Source: Diphasiastrum complanatum (Eukaryota; Streptophyta; Lycopodiopsida; Lycopodiales; Lycopodiaceae). From it: DNA of 64,000 nucleotides. Positions 1-10,496 of the stretch are shown in pieces. Position 1 is the stretch's first letter, and each line of letters opens with the position of its first letter. The position numbers and the translations under genes were made by a program. The notes below the pieces were generated by a model. That model made no database searches. It was not told the origin of the DNA and saw only the letters and a list, made by a program, of their open reading frames with translations. The stretch covers positions 5,161,504 through 5,225,503 of the forward strand of contig CM055096.1 in NCBI GenBank assembly GCA_029204225.1, written 5' to 3'.

Positions 1-697
1 AACCTCTTGAGGAGAAGATCTAGAGCTAAAGATGCTTACATGAGCCAAGAAACCAAGATCCAAGAAAAATCTCACTCTTCAATCTAAGTCATTCCACTTT
101 TAGATCCAAAACTAAACTTTACACCCTTAGTTGGCTTAGATCCCATATCTACTATGTAGTTTAACCTCCTCCCCTTTGGATCGAAGCCCATTACTACACA
201 CGATACTCACCCGATTGGAGATTGAAACCCGTTCTTGGCCCTCTTGATCACACCAATTTAGGAGTCACGGAAAGGGTCCAGAACATGGACCTCCTTTTTC
301 TTCATGAAAAAGGAAAATATGATTTTGTGCATGCATGCATGTCACACTTTTTAGAATAATTCAAATTCCAAGTTCTTCCTATTCTTCCTTTTTAAAAAGC
401 TCTTTTATATATGGTTTTTGTCCAGTTTTTTTCTTTTTCATTGAAGCCATTGGGAAACATCAAATAATTACCAAATTTGAAAAATTATAATAATATTGAA
501 CATATTAGATCTAGATCACTTTTGTAGTAATTGGGAAAAGCCAATAAAAATGCACACTTAAGAAATCAAAATGTATTAATTTGATCATATGTAGTTTAGA
601 CATTAGCTATCTACTAGTTCCATGTCGCAGCAGTGCAATCCTTGGTTGATATCCTCTTGACGTCCACCATTATAGGTTGTAGCCACTTGATGCCTTA
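1..697. other. Unassigned AT-rich sequence
   Basis: No coding region, LTR end or primer site could be recognised here. The stretch is non-coding in all frames at any useful length and ends where a G-type LTR begins with TGTTGG. It is probably decayed repeat or intergenic DNA. Confidence 0.4.
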
Positions 698-930
698 TGT
701 TGGAGGGTTTGCAGATTCCAAGACAACTCTGACCCTAGTTAATAGGAGGGAGGGATTTGACACCCTGCCTGTGTAAGTCCAACTTGATGATCACATAGTT
801 ATCTGATTAATTAGAAAGTTAATAAAAGGACTTTAGGCCTTTTTGCGAGACTTTTAATGTCGCAGGCCTAAATGTCAAGTTAGTGAATAAAAGAGGCTCC
901 CACCAAATTTCAATTTCAAGTTGCTACCCT
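698..930 (+). repeat. Diverged G-family LTR fragment
   Basis: This segment starts TGTTGGAGGG and aligns by eye with the first part of the G-element LTRs at 5125 and 11269, sharing the GTTAATAAAAGGACTTTAGG and AATGTCAAGTTAGTGAATAAA blocks. Similarity fades after about 920, where a different sequence with a TATATAAG box (about 1031) follows. It precedes the gypsy gag relic, so it may be the 5' LTR of that gypsy element. I see no intact TGGCGCC primer site after it. Confidence 0.55.
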
Positions 931-1205
931 CCAATTATTTAAATGGGTTCTCACTATTTTTTAAATTTGAGTAGTTAGGGAGGTAGGAATTAGCCAATAG
1001 GAATTGGGATGCCCATCTCCTCAATTTTCTATATAAGTAGCAATTTCGAATGATTGTACATTTTAGTGATGACCGCTTGATCAAGATCTATTTTTTTCAT
1101 AAATTAGAAATCTGATTATTTTCAAGCGATAGAGATTTTACAAATCTGATTAGATCTGAAATAGAATTTTTGTTTGAAAAATCTAGATCCAATCTCATTA
1201 TCTGA

Positions 1206-1900
1206 TTGACGCAATTTGGAATTATGGTTGAAGGAGGACCAATGAATCCACCACCAATTGTTGTTAGAAGGTCTCCTCGTTTAGGTATACCAAACTACAA
1301 TGGGTTATCTGATCTCATTAGATTTTTCCAGATCTTTTCTGAATTATGTAGAATTTATGGCGAAGTCTTTCCAGAAGATAAACTTTAGTTATTTCCTATG
1401 GCCTTAACTAGAGTTACTCATTATTAGTTTTATAACCAAGAAGAAACAGAACGCATGGATTGGGAAGTTGTTAAAGCCGCTCTCATTACAAATTTTATGG
1501 AAGATTTTTTTTTCTTTTTAAGTAAAATTAAAATGGGAAAGAGAGAGGCCATACGAGGTTATATTGAACGGATTAAACACCTCAGATCCGAGTGTAATCC
1601 CGATCTAATCAATGACGATGCTTTGATTATGTGGTTTTTAGCAGGTCTATCTAAACGGATTAGATGTGAGCTTAAATGCCATAATGAATACACTATGATA
1701 CAAAGGCTATGGACAATGCAATTCGTGAGGATGATGAAGATTCTGACGACCGAACCAAATGTTGTAATGTTGTCTTATACAGCAGGGCAAACCACGACAA
1801 CATCTACCACCATTGCATCAACAAATATCAACGCTACTGCAGATAAGATGATCGACGAGTTCGAGAAACTTGGTCAAAAGTAGTAGATGCAACTGGAAAA
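1206..1900 (+). pseudogene. Ty3/gypsy gag relic
   Basis: Broken gag of a Ty3/gypsy retrotransposon. Two conceptual pieces in the same strand, 1206-1388 and 1455-1883, together read like a plant retrotransposon gag: a proline-rich start, then a region with MDWEVVKAALITNF and DALIMWFLAGLS, typical of the retrotransposon gag core. In-frame TAG stops sit where Gln and Trp codons are expected (after EDKL and after THY), consistent with C-to-T decay of CAG and TGG. The gag would form the particle that packages element RNA. It is linked in orientation and order to the protease at about 3.0 kb and RT at 4.4 kb, so it is one element with them. Confidence 0.65.
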
Positions 1901-2980
1901 GATGTAGTCTCAACTCGATGAAAAGATTAAAGTTTTGGAAGAATTCCATGGTAAAGCGAACAAAGAACTTGAAAAGTTTGCAAAGACTTTCCTAGCCGAA
2001 AAAATGTCTGATGTTCAATTTGAGCACACAATCATACTATGAATGAATGCCCAATGTTGAAACAATGAATGACGAATACTATTTGTCATCTGCATAGCTA
2101 TACGGGACATGAAACAGCCTTTTGCTCATTTAATCATCAAAATATCTAGAAAAGGTATGCTAAGCTTCAGTTTCAAGAACCTACTTATTCAAAAGGTGAT
2201 GATGGAAAGCCTTTCAATTTTGCCTTGGATTTTCAGAACGACTAGCTCTACCAGTTTCAATCGAACATAGTGCTCCTCCTGCTAATCTAATGGAACCGGA
2301 ACCTTATCATGGTAATGAGCAATGGAACTATAGCAATGATCACGAGAGTGGTCCTTTAGAGTAGCATGCTATCTATGCTGCCATGCAAAAACAAGCAGCT
2401 AGACAATGGACCAAAGTGCCACTTGGATGTTTTGCATGCAGAAAAGAACGTCCTGCAAGACCCAAACCACCACGGGTTATTGAATGTGATTACAATCAAG
2501 AAAAGACCAGTAGTTCAACTTGAACCAACTATACCTTTGATAGTTGTTACCAGAGCTCAGAAACAGAAAGAAATTCTAGTTAATCCAGTACCTGTTGAAT
2601 CAGCACCAACTATAGATATGCCTACCGCATCAGGGGTATATCTGAATCTCAAAGTAGAAAAGAAAAGATATCAAGATATGAGGTAGTGGATTAAACAATT
2701 GCAAGAAGAAGAAGCCCAAGAAGCCACTAAAGCAACATCCAAAAACAAATGTTAATACACAGTTGCACCATGAAATGATCGTAAATATTCTATCTAGCAA
2801 GATGGATATTACATTGGGAGAATTTCTTAAGCTGGTGCCTAAAGCAAAAGAAATATTATTAGAAAGATTGACTCAAATGGAACCACAAGTCCGTTAGAAG
2901 CTACTTTTTTGTGCTAGGTTTGAAGAAACAAATAGAGTACTCAATGTGGGGACAACTTGGAAAAGTGAGCCGAAAAACAT
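1901..2980 (+). pseudogene. Decayed gypsy gag-protease spacer
   Basis: Continuation of the gypsy internal region between gag and protease. Only short open stretches remain; the longest is 2366-2686 (106 codons). In another frame near 2420-2450 a short Cys pair (GCFACRKE) may be what is left of the nucleocapsid knuckle, but this is weak. No complete domain can be claimed. Confidence 0.4.
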
Positions 2981-3380
2981 CACCCTGTCGATACAACATA
3001 GACAATTTGATAAAGAAATAATCATGATTGATGGAGGTTCAGAAGTTAACCTGATTTCAACCAAGCTATGCGCAAATGGGGACTTACCAAGCTGAAGCCT
3101 GCCACTTTTGCCATCAAGCTAGCTGATCAAAATGATTGTCTGTCCTAGAGAAATAGCTGAAGGCATGCCTGTCAAAATAGCTGGATTGTAGTTTGTCATT
3201 ACTTTTGTAGTAATGGACTTACCTGACACGCCGAATATATATCAAATTTTATTGGGATGTCCATGGTTATGAGTTGCACAAATAATTCATTATTGGGACA
3301 CTGGCAAAATTACTTTTGAGAATCGTGAGCATGCGGTCAAAGCAGATCCAATCACTTGGACTATCAAGTCAGTAGACTAA
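2981..3380 (+). pseudogene. Ty3/gypsy protease relic
   Basis: Translation around 3020-3060 gives IIMIDGGSEVNLIS, the D-G-S aspartic protease active site as found in plant Ty3/gypsy proteases. About 200 bases on, PNIYQILLGCPWL and DTGKITFEN match the family's conserved ILLGRPWL and final ITF blocks, with a stop after PWL. The enzyme would cleave the Gag-Pol polyprotein. No open frame spans the domain, so it is dead. Confidence 0.65.
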
Positions 3381-4129
3381 AGAGGGGATGATGATTCATC
3401 AACAACAGATCATGCTTGTGATTGACAAATGAAGACTCTGGGAGTCCAATATGACTCTCAAACTGACACTGTCAATTGTAATCAAGCTCTTGCAACGGAT
3501 TGTATAGCAGGCTATATGTGTTAACGAGATAATCAATCCGAATTAAGCAAAATTTTCTTACTTGATCGAACTTTGGATACACTGATCACTTTTTCCTTGA
3601 ATATAATGAACTTAGCTTGGATATCAATTGATCCAATTCCAGATCTGATTGAAGATGATCTAATACATGTTAGTCATGCCTTGACTTATGATGGAGATGC
3701 AGAACTTACCGATGAGCAGATTCTCAATCACATGGATCCTACAAGATTTGGAATTCGAGATATTTGGATGAACTGACAATAAAGCCGCCAAAAGAAATTA
3801 TATTGAAAGAAGGAAAAGCTCCAGGACCAATGACAAAAAAACAAGCTAAGAAACACTATAATACGGTCTTGAAACAGAAAATATTTTCTCAAAAAATTGA
3901 TTCAAAAAATGTGCCACCTTTATTGGATTAAAAAGAAAGAAAAGGCAAGGATCATTCTTTAAGTCGGACTTCTCGCAAGAAATCACTATCAAGGAGATCA
4001 TCACTTTCAGAGACAAGCACATCTTCTAGAAAGTCATCACCTCCATAATCAATTCTTGGCAAGAAAGCTAAACGGAGATCAAACATCAGCCCTTATGAAA
4101 AGGAACAATCAGAAGAAGTCCAGCATGAT

Positions 4130-5124
4130 ATGCCCGAGCATTTTAAATGCTATACTTTAAACGATGTTGTAATTATATTACCCAAGGCTCATCTTCAACC
4201 AGAAAAGCAAGCATCAGAAATAAAAGAGGTTTACGATGGACCACTAGGTAGGACTCAGCCAATGAATCTTGATGAACCAGGAGAGCCAGAGAAAACTTTT
4301 CAAGTTGGAGCGCAACTTACTCCCGGACAATTTCAAGCATTACGAAAGTTATTGATCAAGTACCAAGATTGTTTGCTTGGACATACAAGGATCTCAAAGG
4401 AATTCCTACTTCGGTTACTAAGCATACGATAGCCTTGATGTCTGACACAATTCCAAAGGTCACAAAATTTTATTGCTATAATTCGAATGTTATGGATCTT
4501 ATAAAGAAAGAGCTACAAAGATTACTTGAAGACAATTTTACATATGAAATCGAACATATAGAATGGATTTCTCCAATTGTCGCCGTTCCTAAGAAGAATG
4601 GAAACATGTGAGTTTGTGTGAATCTCAAGGCTTTGAACAAAGTGTTGCAAAAGGATCACTTTTCATTATCCTTTACTGAAAGCATATTGGACCGATTTGC
4701 TGGAACAAAAGCATACAATTTTTGGGATGAATTTAGTGGTTACAACCAAGTTAAGATCACACCTATGGATCGCCATAAATCAGCTTTTGCAACAGAATGG
4801 AAAACTTATGCCTATAAAGTTATGTCATTTGGACTTTGCAACGCACCTAGTTCATTTCAAAGAGTCATGCAGTTTGCCTTCAAAGGCTACATGCAGAAAT
4901 TCCTTGAAATCTGATTGGATGATCTCTGAGTCAATAGTGCTGATATAGACCATTTGGATAGTTTAAAAAAAGTATTTGAATGTTGTCGCAAATACCAAAT
5001 CTCCTTAAATCCAAAAAAGTGTCAAATTTGGATCACTCATGGAGTTGTCCTTGGACATGTGATATCAAGGCATGGCATTGTTAGAGATTATTCCATAATC
5101 AAAGTCATCATCGAGTCACAGCTA
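4130..5124 (+). pseudogene. Ty3/gypsy reverse transcriptase relic
   Basis: RT of the same gypsy element, spread over frames at 4369-4611, 4618-4914 and 4954-5124. Visible RT blocks are EWISPIVAVPKKNG, VNLKALNKV, a FWDEFSGYNQVKI palm block, FGLCNAPSSFQRVM, and a degraded catalytic box where the Tyr position of YxDD is a TGA stop (FLEI-stop-LDDL). NPKKCQ and VVLGHVISRHGI follow. TGA stops replace expected Arg (after KKNGNM) and Trp codons. The frame is cut at 5124 by insertion of element G and resumes at 12007 with a degraded MGRANYYRxFI block. Confidence 0.8.
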
Positions 5125-5149
5125 TGTTGGAGAATTTGCGGATCCCAAG

Positions 5150-5526
5150 CATTAGAGGAGTTTTGAGTTCCAAAAGACCCTTTAAGAATTTGTGCAAGAT
5201 GCCTTTTTTATTAATAAAATATTATAACACTAATACTTTTGACTTGCCATAACCTTTTTATCATAGCTTAGAAGTATATCATGTAACATATCATTGGAAA
5301 GCCTTTGTTGAGTGCTTTCCAATGCACCAAACTTCGCTAAATTTGGACTTACCACTAAAAAGTTATGCCATTTTTAGTATGGAATCAAAATGTGGACTCA
5401 AAAAGTTACGTTACGTAGATTTCAAATTTGAGTGTTTTGATTGGTCCATGTGTAAGAAAAATTTGTGAAAAAATATAAAAAGAATCTTCACAAAGGGTCT
5501 TTTTTGGATTTAGAACTCCTCTAATG
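5150..5526. mobile_element. 377-bp TIR element (MITE-like)
   Basis: The insert is bounded by inverted ends CATTAGAGGAG ... CTCCTCTAATG; imperfect inverted similarity extends to about 34 bases, ending in a GACCCTTT block on each side. The intact 3' LTR of G supplies the empty site: cccaag followed directly by gcaaccc. Compared with it, no target-site duplication is visible. It has no coding capacity, so it would be non-autonomous. The absence of a TSD leaves the superfamily open. Confidence 0.7.
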
Positions 5527-5697
5527 GCAACCCTAACCCTAGTTAATAAGTGAGAGGGATTTGGCACCCTGCGTGTGTAAGTCCAACCCAATGATCACAT
5601 AGCTATTTGATTAATTAAAATGTTAATAAAAGGACTTTAGGCCATTTTGCGGGACTTTTAATGTCGCAGGGCCTAAATGTCAAGTTAGTGAATAAAG

Positions 5698-6514
5698 TGT
5701 GAGAAATTGGCAAAAATCTAGCTTGGTATTTTTTATGATAGAAGTTTGTAAGTGAATCTCACATGTGTGGAGGATGTTCCCACGTGTGGAGAATTGTAAA
5801 GTAAGTCAAAATATTTGATAGAGGGGTCTCATAGAATTTCATAGTCAAGCATTTAGGTGTAGGATGTTGATAGGGTCAAATTTGGCATAGATGGCAAATT
5901 ATCCATTTCCACTTGTAATGCCACTATTGAGCCAAAATAGAGTAGGAGGCCAAACTTGTGCCAATTAGAGTGTAGACAAGTGTAATACTTTTGTTTGATG
6001 AAGTTTAAGAGATCCAATAGGATTTCCATGTGTGGTCCAATAGGAATTTGAGGTGTGCTTGAATATAGTCCAATAGAATTTAGAGGTGCATGGATCAATG
6101 GTCCAATAGGATTAAGAGGTGGCAAAGTGTGATCCAATCATAGTTAAGCATAGTGGTAGCTCATGAATCTACTAGTATCATTGTACTCCTCATTTGGATC
6201 TAATTGATTTTGAGATTGAGTGGATTTTAAGTGTCATTGAATTTCTAGCTTTCTCTCTCTACCTGAGAGCTCATGATGGTTTTCTCTCTCTCTACCCGAG
6301 GAGAGCAGCTTGTTTTTACTAAGAATACTTTCGGAACACCTCCCACACATGTGAGTGAGAGTTGGAAGTGATTGAATGCATGTAGTAGTGTGTTTTTGCC
6401 ATAGAATCAAAGATAGATCTTGAATCTCAATCTAGTCTTGATCTTGGTGCATCTACACACCTTAGGAGATCACAAGTACATGTAGTGGACAATCCACAAG
6501 TGTGAAATTCAACA
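5698..6514 (+). repeat. TR-GAG 5' LTR
   Basis: An 817-base LTR with TG...CA ends (TGTGAGAAAT to AATTCAACA). It contains CT-rich tracts near 6250-6300 and a CACACATGTG palindrome near 6350 that is CACACGTGTG in the 3' LTR. It is inserted in the G 5' LTR. Confidence 0.9.
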
Positions 6515-6526
6515 TGGTATCAGAGC
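6515..6526 (+). other. Primer binding site, initiator-Met tRNA
   Basis: TGGTATCAGAGC directly abuts the LTR end CAACA and is complementary to the 3' end of plant initiator-Met tRNA, the usual copia primer. Confidence 0.9.
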
Positions 6527-7272
6527 CTACCTAAGGTTACCATGCATTTTGATCCATTTGAGTGAAAACTATTCATCAATCTTGAGCTAGAAATTGTCAA
6601 GATTGATTTTGCTAGCTATCTTGTCCAATTTTGGATCAAAAGAGATCAATAGGGCAATGATTGGGTCTGACCTGGTACTGTACAAAATCAGGTGCTCAGA
6701 CACGTGTGAGGAACATCCAATTTCAGTTTGGGAGTTCTCTTTCATGTTTGATCCAAAAATCTTGCTAGATAGCTTGTTTTGAAGCTATTTTTTGTCTAGT
6801 TTCTGATGCAATCAGTTTCATTCCATTTGGTTGTGCCAATCAAAAGTTATAAGCTTTTGAAGAGGATTAGGTAGGGCACCTAGACCTGGGTGGACACATT
6901 TGGTTTGGTCAAGAGATTGCTTGTTTGATCCAAAATCACAGTTGAATGCTTACCAATCTCATCTATATGTGATCTAGGCACTGTTTTGAGATCTTAGCCA
7001 TTTTGTTTCATGCAATATCATTGTATTTGAGTCAAGTTTGGTTTCTTAGTATATTTCACATGTGCTAAGAGTGTTTGATCCTAACTTTTCCCGTACTCCA
7101 TCATTTGATGTGAAGTAGATCTATTTTTGGAGAGATTGAGATAGCTGGTGAGAATCATCTCACAGTTTGTTGCAAGATGTTGCATAGGAGATGGTAGCAC
7201 ACCATTATTGGATCCTATAGTGAGAGAGAAGCAACATTTTTTGTTCATCACTTTTATTTATCTCCACTTTAC
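6527..7272 (+). other. TR-GAG leader
   Basis: About 750 bases of untranslated leader between the primer site and the ATG at 7273. It is related (inverted) to 24185-25070, which shows that the family has another old copy in this window. A packaging signal is expected here but cannot be pointed out. Confidence 0.6.
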
Positions 7273-8964
7273 ATGACTTCAATGAGTTCATACTTGTTGC
7301 AACCAAGTGAGAGATTGTCTACTTCCAATATTTCAATATGGAAGTTGAGGATGGAGTCCATCTTGATACTCCAAGATGTGATGGACATTGTACTTGAGAT
7401 TGTAGAGGAGTTTCAAGTCCTTCAAGAAGTACAAAAATACAAGAAGAGAGCTAGGATGGCTCTCCACTACATTAAGATGAATGTCTCTAATGAGATATTG
7501 AGGGAGATTGGTCATTGTTCTACATCCAAGGAAGCTCGGGATTGTCTCAAGTCCATCTATGAGGCTAAGAACACCTCTAGGCTCCTCACTCTTAGAAATC
7601 AAATCTTCCAAAGTAGTCAAAAGAGTGATGAGAGTGCATGTAAATATGTTTTGAGAGTCAAGGATATTCATAGGGAGCTTGGATGTATTGGTGACTCAAT
7701 CAATCAAAGTGAGCTAGTCCAAGTCATTCTCAATGGCTTGAGAGATGAGTGTGACAACCTTGTCCAATCCTATGCCATTAAGGAGGAGCTACCAAGTTTG
7801 GAGGCCCTTCAAAGTGTGCTTATTTCTGAAGAATCAAGACAAGAGTGCAAACTCTTGAGGATGGACAAGCTATCACTCAATCATGATGATGGCAAAGTTC
7901 TATTTGCCAAGCACAAAGAGAGGAGTAAGAAGAAACACCATCACTTCTCTAATGACAAAGCTAAAGACCAAGATGGAGAGGAGGAGGAGGATACCTCTCA
8001 TGCTTCTACATCAAATCTCAAGAAGATATTTACACTCTCTATTTCAAAAGTGATTGTGAATAGAGATGTCATATTGCATGAAGATTCAATCTTCGAAGTG
8101 GCCGAGATCAAGGCTTCTCAAAAAGCATCACAAGTTATCTTTTTTGAAGGTATTCAAGTTATGATGGGGCCAAGGTGTGAGGAGGAGTTTCTTCTTCATA
8201 TAATTTCAAGAAGATCTTCAAGATGCATGGCCGAATCCTTATGGCTCACCTTACAAGGCAACGAGGGGCATCTTTCATGTTGTATCTACTACAACACATT
8301 CATATATGCTTCTCTTCCTTTGCTTGAAATGCTATCTTGCTTCATTGAATTTTTTGGATCTCAAATTTCAAGAAAAGCTATACTAGTTTTGTATGATGCT
8401 TATGGTATGGACATGTTTCTTGTCATTATTGACTTAGATGTGTTTCCAATACTTTTTGAAAGCAAGACATTGTATTGTCAAAATTATGCCCTTGGTTCTA
8501 GTAAGAACAAGATTGAGCTTGGTACTCACTTTTTTGGAAATCATGTTTTCACATGTTTTGAGGCAAATTGTAAACTCCTCTTGAGATTAAGTGAAGCATC
8601 CAAAGTGGACACTTACATCCTTGAGAGAGTAACTAGCCTAAAAGAGATCAAGATAGCCTTTGATATCAAAATTAGATCCATCATGGATATAGTTCATTGT
8701 ATGTGGACTAATCAAGCTAGAAAGCATAATCTTGATAATCATCATTGTTTCACATCTTATGATCTTGATCTCCATGATCCTTATGAGGCTTGGAAGCCTC
8801 AGATTTCTCTATTTATGGTGCATCCATCATGCAAGTGGAACTTTCAAAGCAAAGATCATCATCAATCATGGAGGAAGCCCATGATCATAGTGGCATATTG
8901 GTGGAGCACACTTCAAAGGCATTGGCAAGAGATCTCTACCAAAGAGATCTTATCATGGATATAG
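7273..8964 (+). CDS. Gag fused to pol-linker remnant and unknown tail
   Basis: The 563-residue ORF starts MTSMSSYLLQPSERL, matching the gag starts of B and C. Residues 1 to about 245 are copia gag (WKLRMES; ALHYIKMNVSNEIL; SRLLTLRNQIFQ; LVQVILNGL) with a charged Lys/His/Glu tail, but the CCHC knuckle found in A, B and C is missing. Residues about 250-275 (SISKVIVNRDVILHED) resemble the post-integrase stretch of copia pol (compare KVVISRDVIFHEE in B), implying an in-frame deletion from the gag end to just past integrase. The last 290 or so residues are not recognised; they have no stop in AT-rich DNA, which argues for real coding. Protease, integrase, RT and RNase H are absent. It would build particles for trans-mobilisation. 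Confidence 0.75.
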   Translation: MTSMSSYLLQPSERLSTSNISIWKLRMESILILQDVMDIVLEIVEEFQVLQEVQKYKKRARMALHYIKMNVSNEILREIGHCSTSKEARDCLKSIYEAKNTSRLLTLRNQIFQSSQKSDESACKYVLRVKDIHRELGCIGDSINQSELVQVILNGLRDECDNLVQSYAIKEELPSLEALQSVLISEESRQECKLLRMDKLSLNHDDGKVLFAKHKERSKKKHHHFSNDKAKDQDGEEEEDTSHASTSNLKKIFTLSISKVIVNRDVILHEDSIFEVAEIKASQKASQVIFFEGIQVMMGPRCEEEFLLHIISRRSSRCMAESLWLTLQGNEGHLSCCIYYNTFIYASLPLLEMLSCFIEFFGSQISRKAILVLYDAYGMDMFLVIIDLDVFPILFESKTLYCQNYALGSSKNKIELGTHFFGNHVFTCFEANCKLLLRLSEASKVDTYILERVTSLKEIKIAFDIKIRSIMDIVHCMWTNQARKHNLDNHHCFTSYDLDLHDPYEAWKPQISLFMVHPSCKWNFQSKDHHQSWRKPMIIVAYWWSTLQRHWQEISTKEILSWI

Positions 8965-9093
8965 TGAGGGTGCTGCTATGATGGATCCCTTGGCTGATCT
9001 TCACTTCTTATGCATACCAAAGGATCCACTCAAAAAGATTTACAAACTTCTCAAGTGATCTAGTACCTTTCCAGGCTTTTTTTTGAGGTGGAG
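8965..9093 (+). other. TR-GAG 3' UTR and polypurine tract
   Basis: A short untranslated stretch ending in a purine-rich GAGGTGGAG just before the 3' LTR at 9094. In another frame, DPLADLHFLCIPKDPLKKIY at about 8981-9050 faintly resembles the end of copia RNase H (ADIxTKPLSKDPFYKL), possibly a vestige of pol. Confidence 0.55.
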
Positions 9094-9919
9094 TGTGAGA
9101 AATTGGCAAAAATCTAGTTTGGTATTTTTTATGATAGAAGTTTGTAAGTGAATCTCACATGTGTGGAGGATGTTCCCACGTGTGAAAAATTGTAAAGTAA
9201 ATCAAAATGTTTGATATAGGGGTCTCATAGAATTTCATAGTCAAGCATTTAGGTGTAGGATGTTGATAGGGTCAAATTTGGCATAGGTGGCAAATTATCC
9301 ATTTCCACTTGTAATGCCACTATTGAGCCAAAATAGAGTAGGAGGCCAAACTTGTGCCAATTAGAGTGTAGACAAGTGTAATGCTTTTGTTTGATGAAGT
9401 TTAAGAAGTCCAATAGGATTTAGAGGTGGAACCATGTGTGGTCCAATAGGAATTTGAGGTGTGCTTGAATATAGTCCAATAGAATTTAGAGGTGCATGGA
9501 TCAATGGTCCAATAGGATTAAGAGGTGGCAAAGTGTGATCCAATCATAGTTAAGCATAGTGGTAGCTCATGAATCTACTAGTATCATTGTACTCCTCATT
9601 TGGATCTAATTGATTTTGAGATTGAGTGGATTTTGAGTGTCATTGAATTTCTAGTTTTCTCTCTCTACCCTAGATCTCATGATGGTTTTTCTCTCTCTAC
9701 TCGAGGAGAGCAGCTTGTTTTTACTTAGAATACTTTTGGAACACTTCCCACACGTGTGAGTGAGAGTTGGAAGTGATTGAATGCATGTAGTAGTGTGTTT
9801 TTGCCATAGAATCAAAGATAGATCTTGAATCTCAATCTAGTCTTGATCTTGGTGCATCTACACACCTTAGGAGATTACAAGTACATGTAGTGGACAATCC
9901 ACACGTGTGAAATTCAACA
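9094..9919 (+). repeat. TR-GAG 3' LTR
   Basis: An 826-base copy of the 5' LTR, about 97 per cent alike by eye, with one 9-base length difference near 9420-9435. It is followed by the taaag duplication. Confidence 0.9.
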
Positions 9920-10478
9920 TAAAGTTGGGTTTCTCTCCAATTTTGATGGTTCCCACACTTTTTTAAATTTGAATAAAAAGAGAGGCAAGACTGGACCAAT
10001 AGGATTCAGAGGCCAGGGTCCTCCTCTCTACTATAAAAAGAGACCAACTTGAGCTGCTCCTCATGTTCATTTCCTCATTTCAATAAAGCAGATTGGTTCT
10101 CTTTAGAAATGGATTGATGAATGTCCTTGCTCTTCCTCTCTTTTCTTCCATTTCTCATGCTTTCTTTGGATTTTGCTAATTGTTGGATTTGATCATTATT
10201 GGGATTGCTATTTCTTATGCTTTTTGTGAGAGAGAAAAGTAGAGAGAGAAGAGTAAGTTTCTATCATTGTCGTGGATTTAGGGTTAATGGAAGTAAGGTT
10301 AATGGATGTAGTGTTAATGGATGTTAGTTTTAGATCCTCCATTCATGCTGAAATATGAACTATATTATCCTCTCTCATGGGAATGAACCTACGCGTGACA
10401 ACTAACTCCGTCTCTTTGATGCTAGATTGACTAGATCTTGGGTTCAGGTTAGGCAAGGAAAGAAACCCACTACAATTT

Positions 10479-10496
10479 TGGCGCCGTTGCCGGGGA
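10479..10496 (+). other. Primer binding site of G (tRNA-Asp type)
   Basis: TGGCGCCGTTGCCGGGGA lies 4 bases after the 5' LTR end at 10474. This sequence is the common plant Ty3/gypsy primer site complementary to tRNA-Asp, and it assigns G to a gypsy-type lineage despite its lack of genes. Confidence 0.85.

Larger units (their letters stand above)
5698..9919 (+). mobile_element. Complete TR-GAG-type copia element
   Basis: This 4.2-kb element has two LTRs (5698-6514 and 9094-9919, TGTGAGAAAT ... TTCAACA), a 12-base initiator-Met primer site immediately after the 5' LTR, one long ORF and a purine-rich tract before the 3' LTR. The 5-bp duplication taaag flanks it (5693-5697 and 9920-9924). Integrase, RT and RNase H are absent, so it must borrow them. 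Gag-only LTR elements of this kind are known from plants as TR-GAG. LTRs differ at roughly 20-25 positions plus a small indel by eye, so it is older than A and B. Confidence 0.9.
5125..10474 (+). repeat. G element 5' LTR, interrupted twice
   Basis: The LTR begins TGTTGGAGAA at 5125 and ends ACCCACTACA at 10474. It consists of 5125-5149, 5527-5697 and 9925-10474, about 746 bases, matching the 738-base 3' LTR at 11269-12006 with a few per cent divergence. It carries a CTATAAAAAG box at 10031-10040, a likely core promoter. Confidence 0.8.

Noticed and set aside
5853-6137. Minus frame with Pro/Ile repeats (NPIGPLIHAPLNSIGL), repeated at 9361-9543
   Set aside because: It lies in the TR-GAG LTR on the opposite strand and is due to CCAATAGGATT-type short repeats of the LTR.
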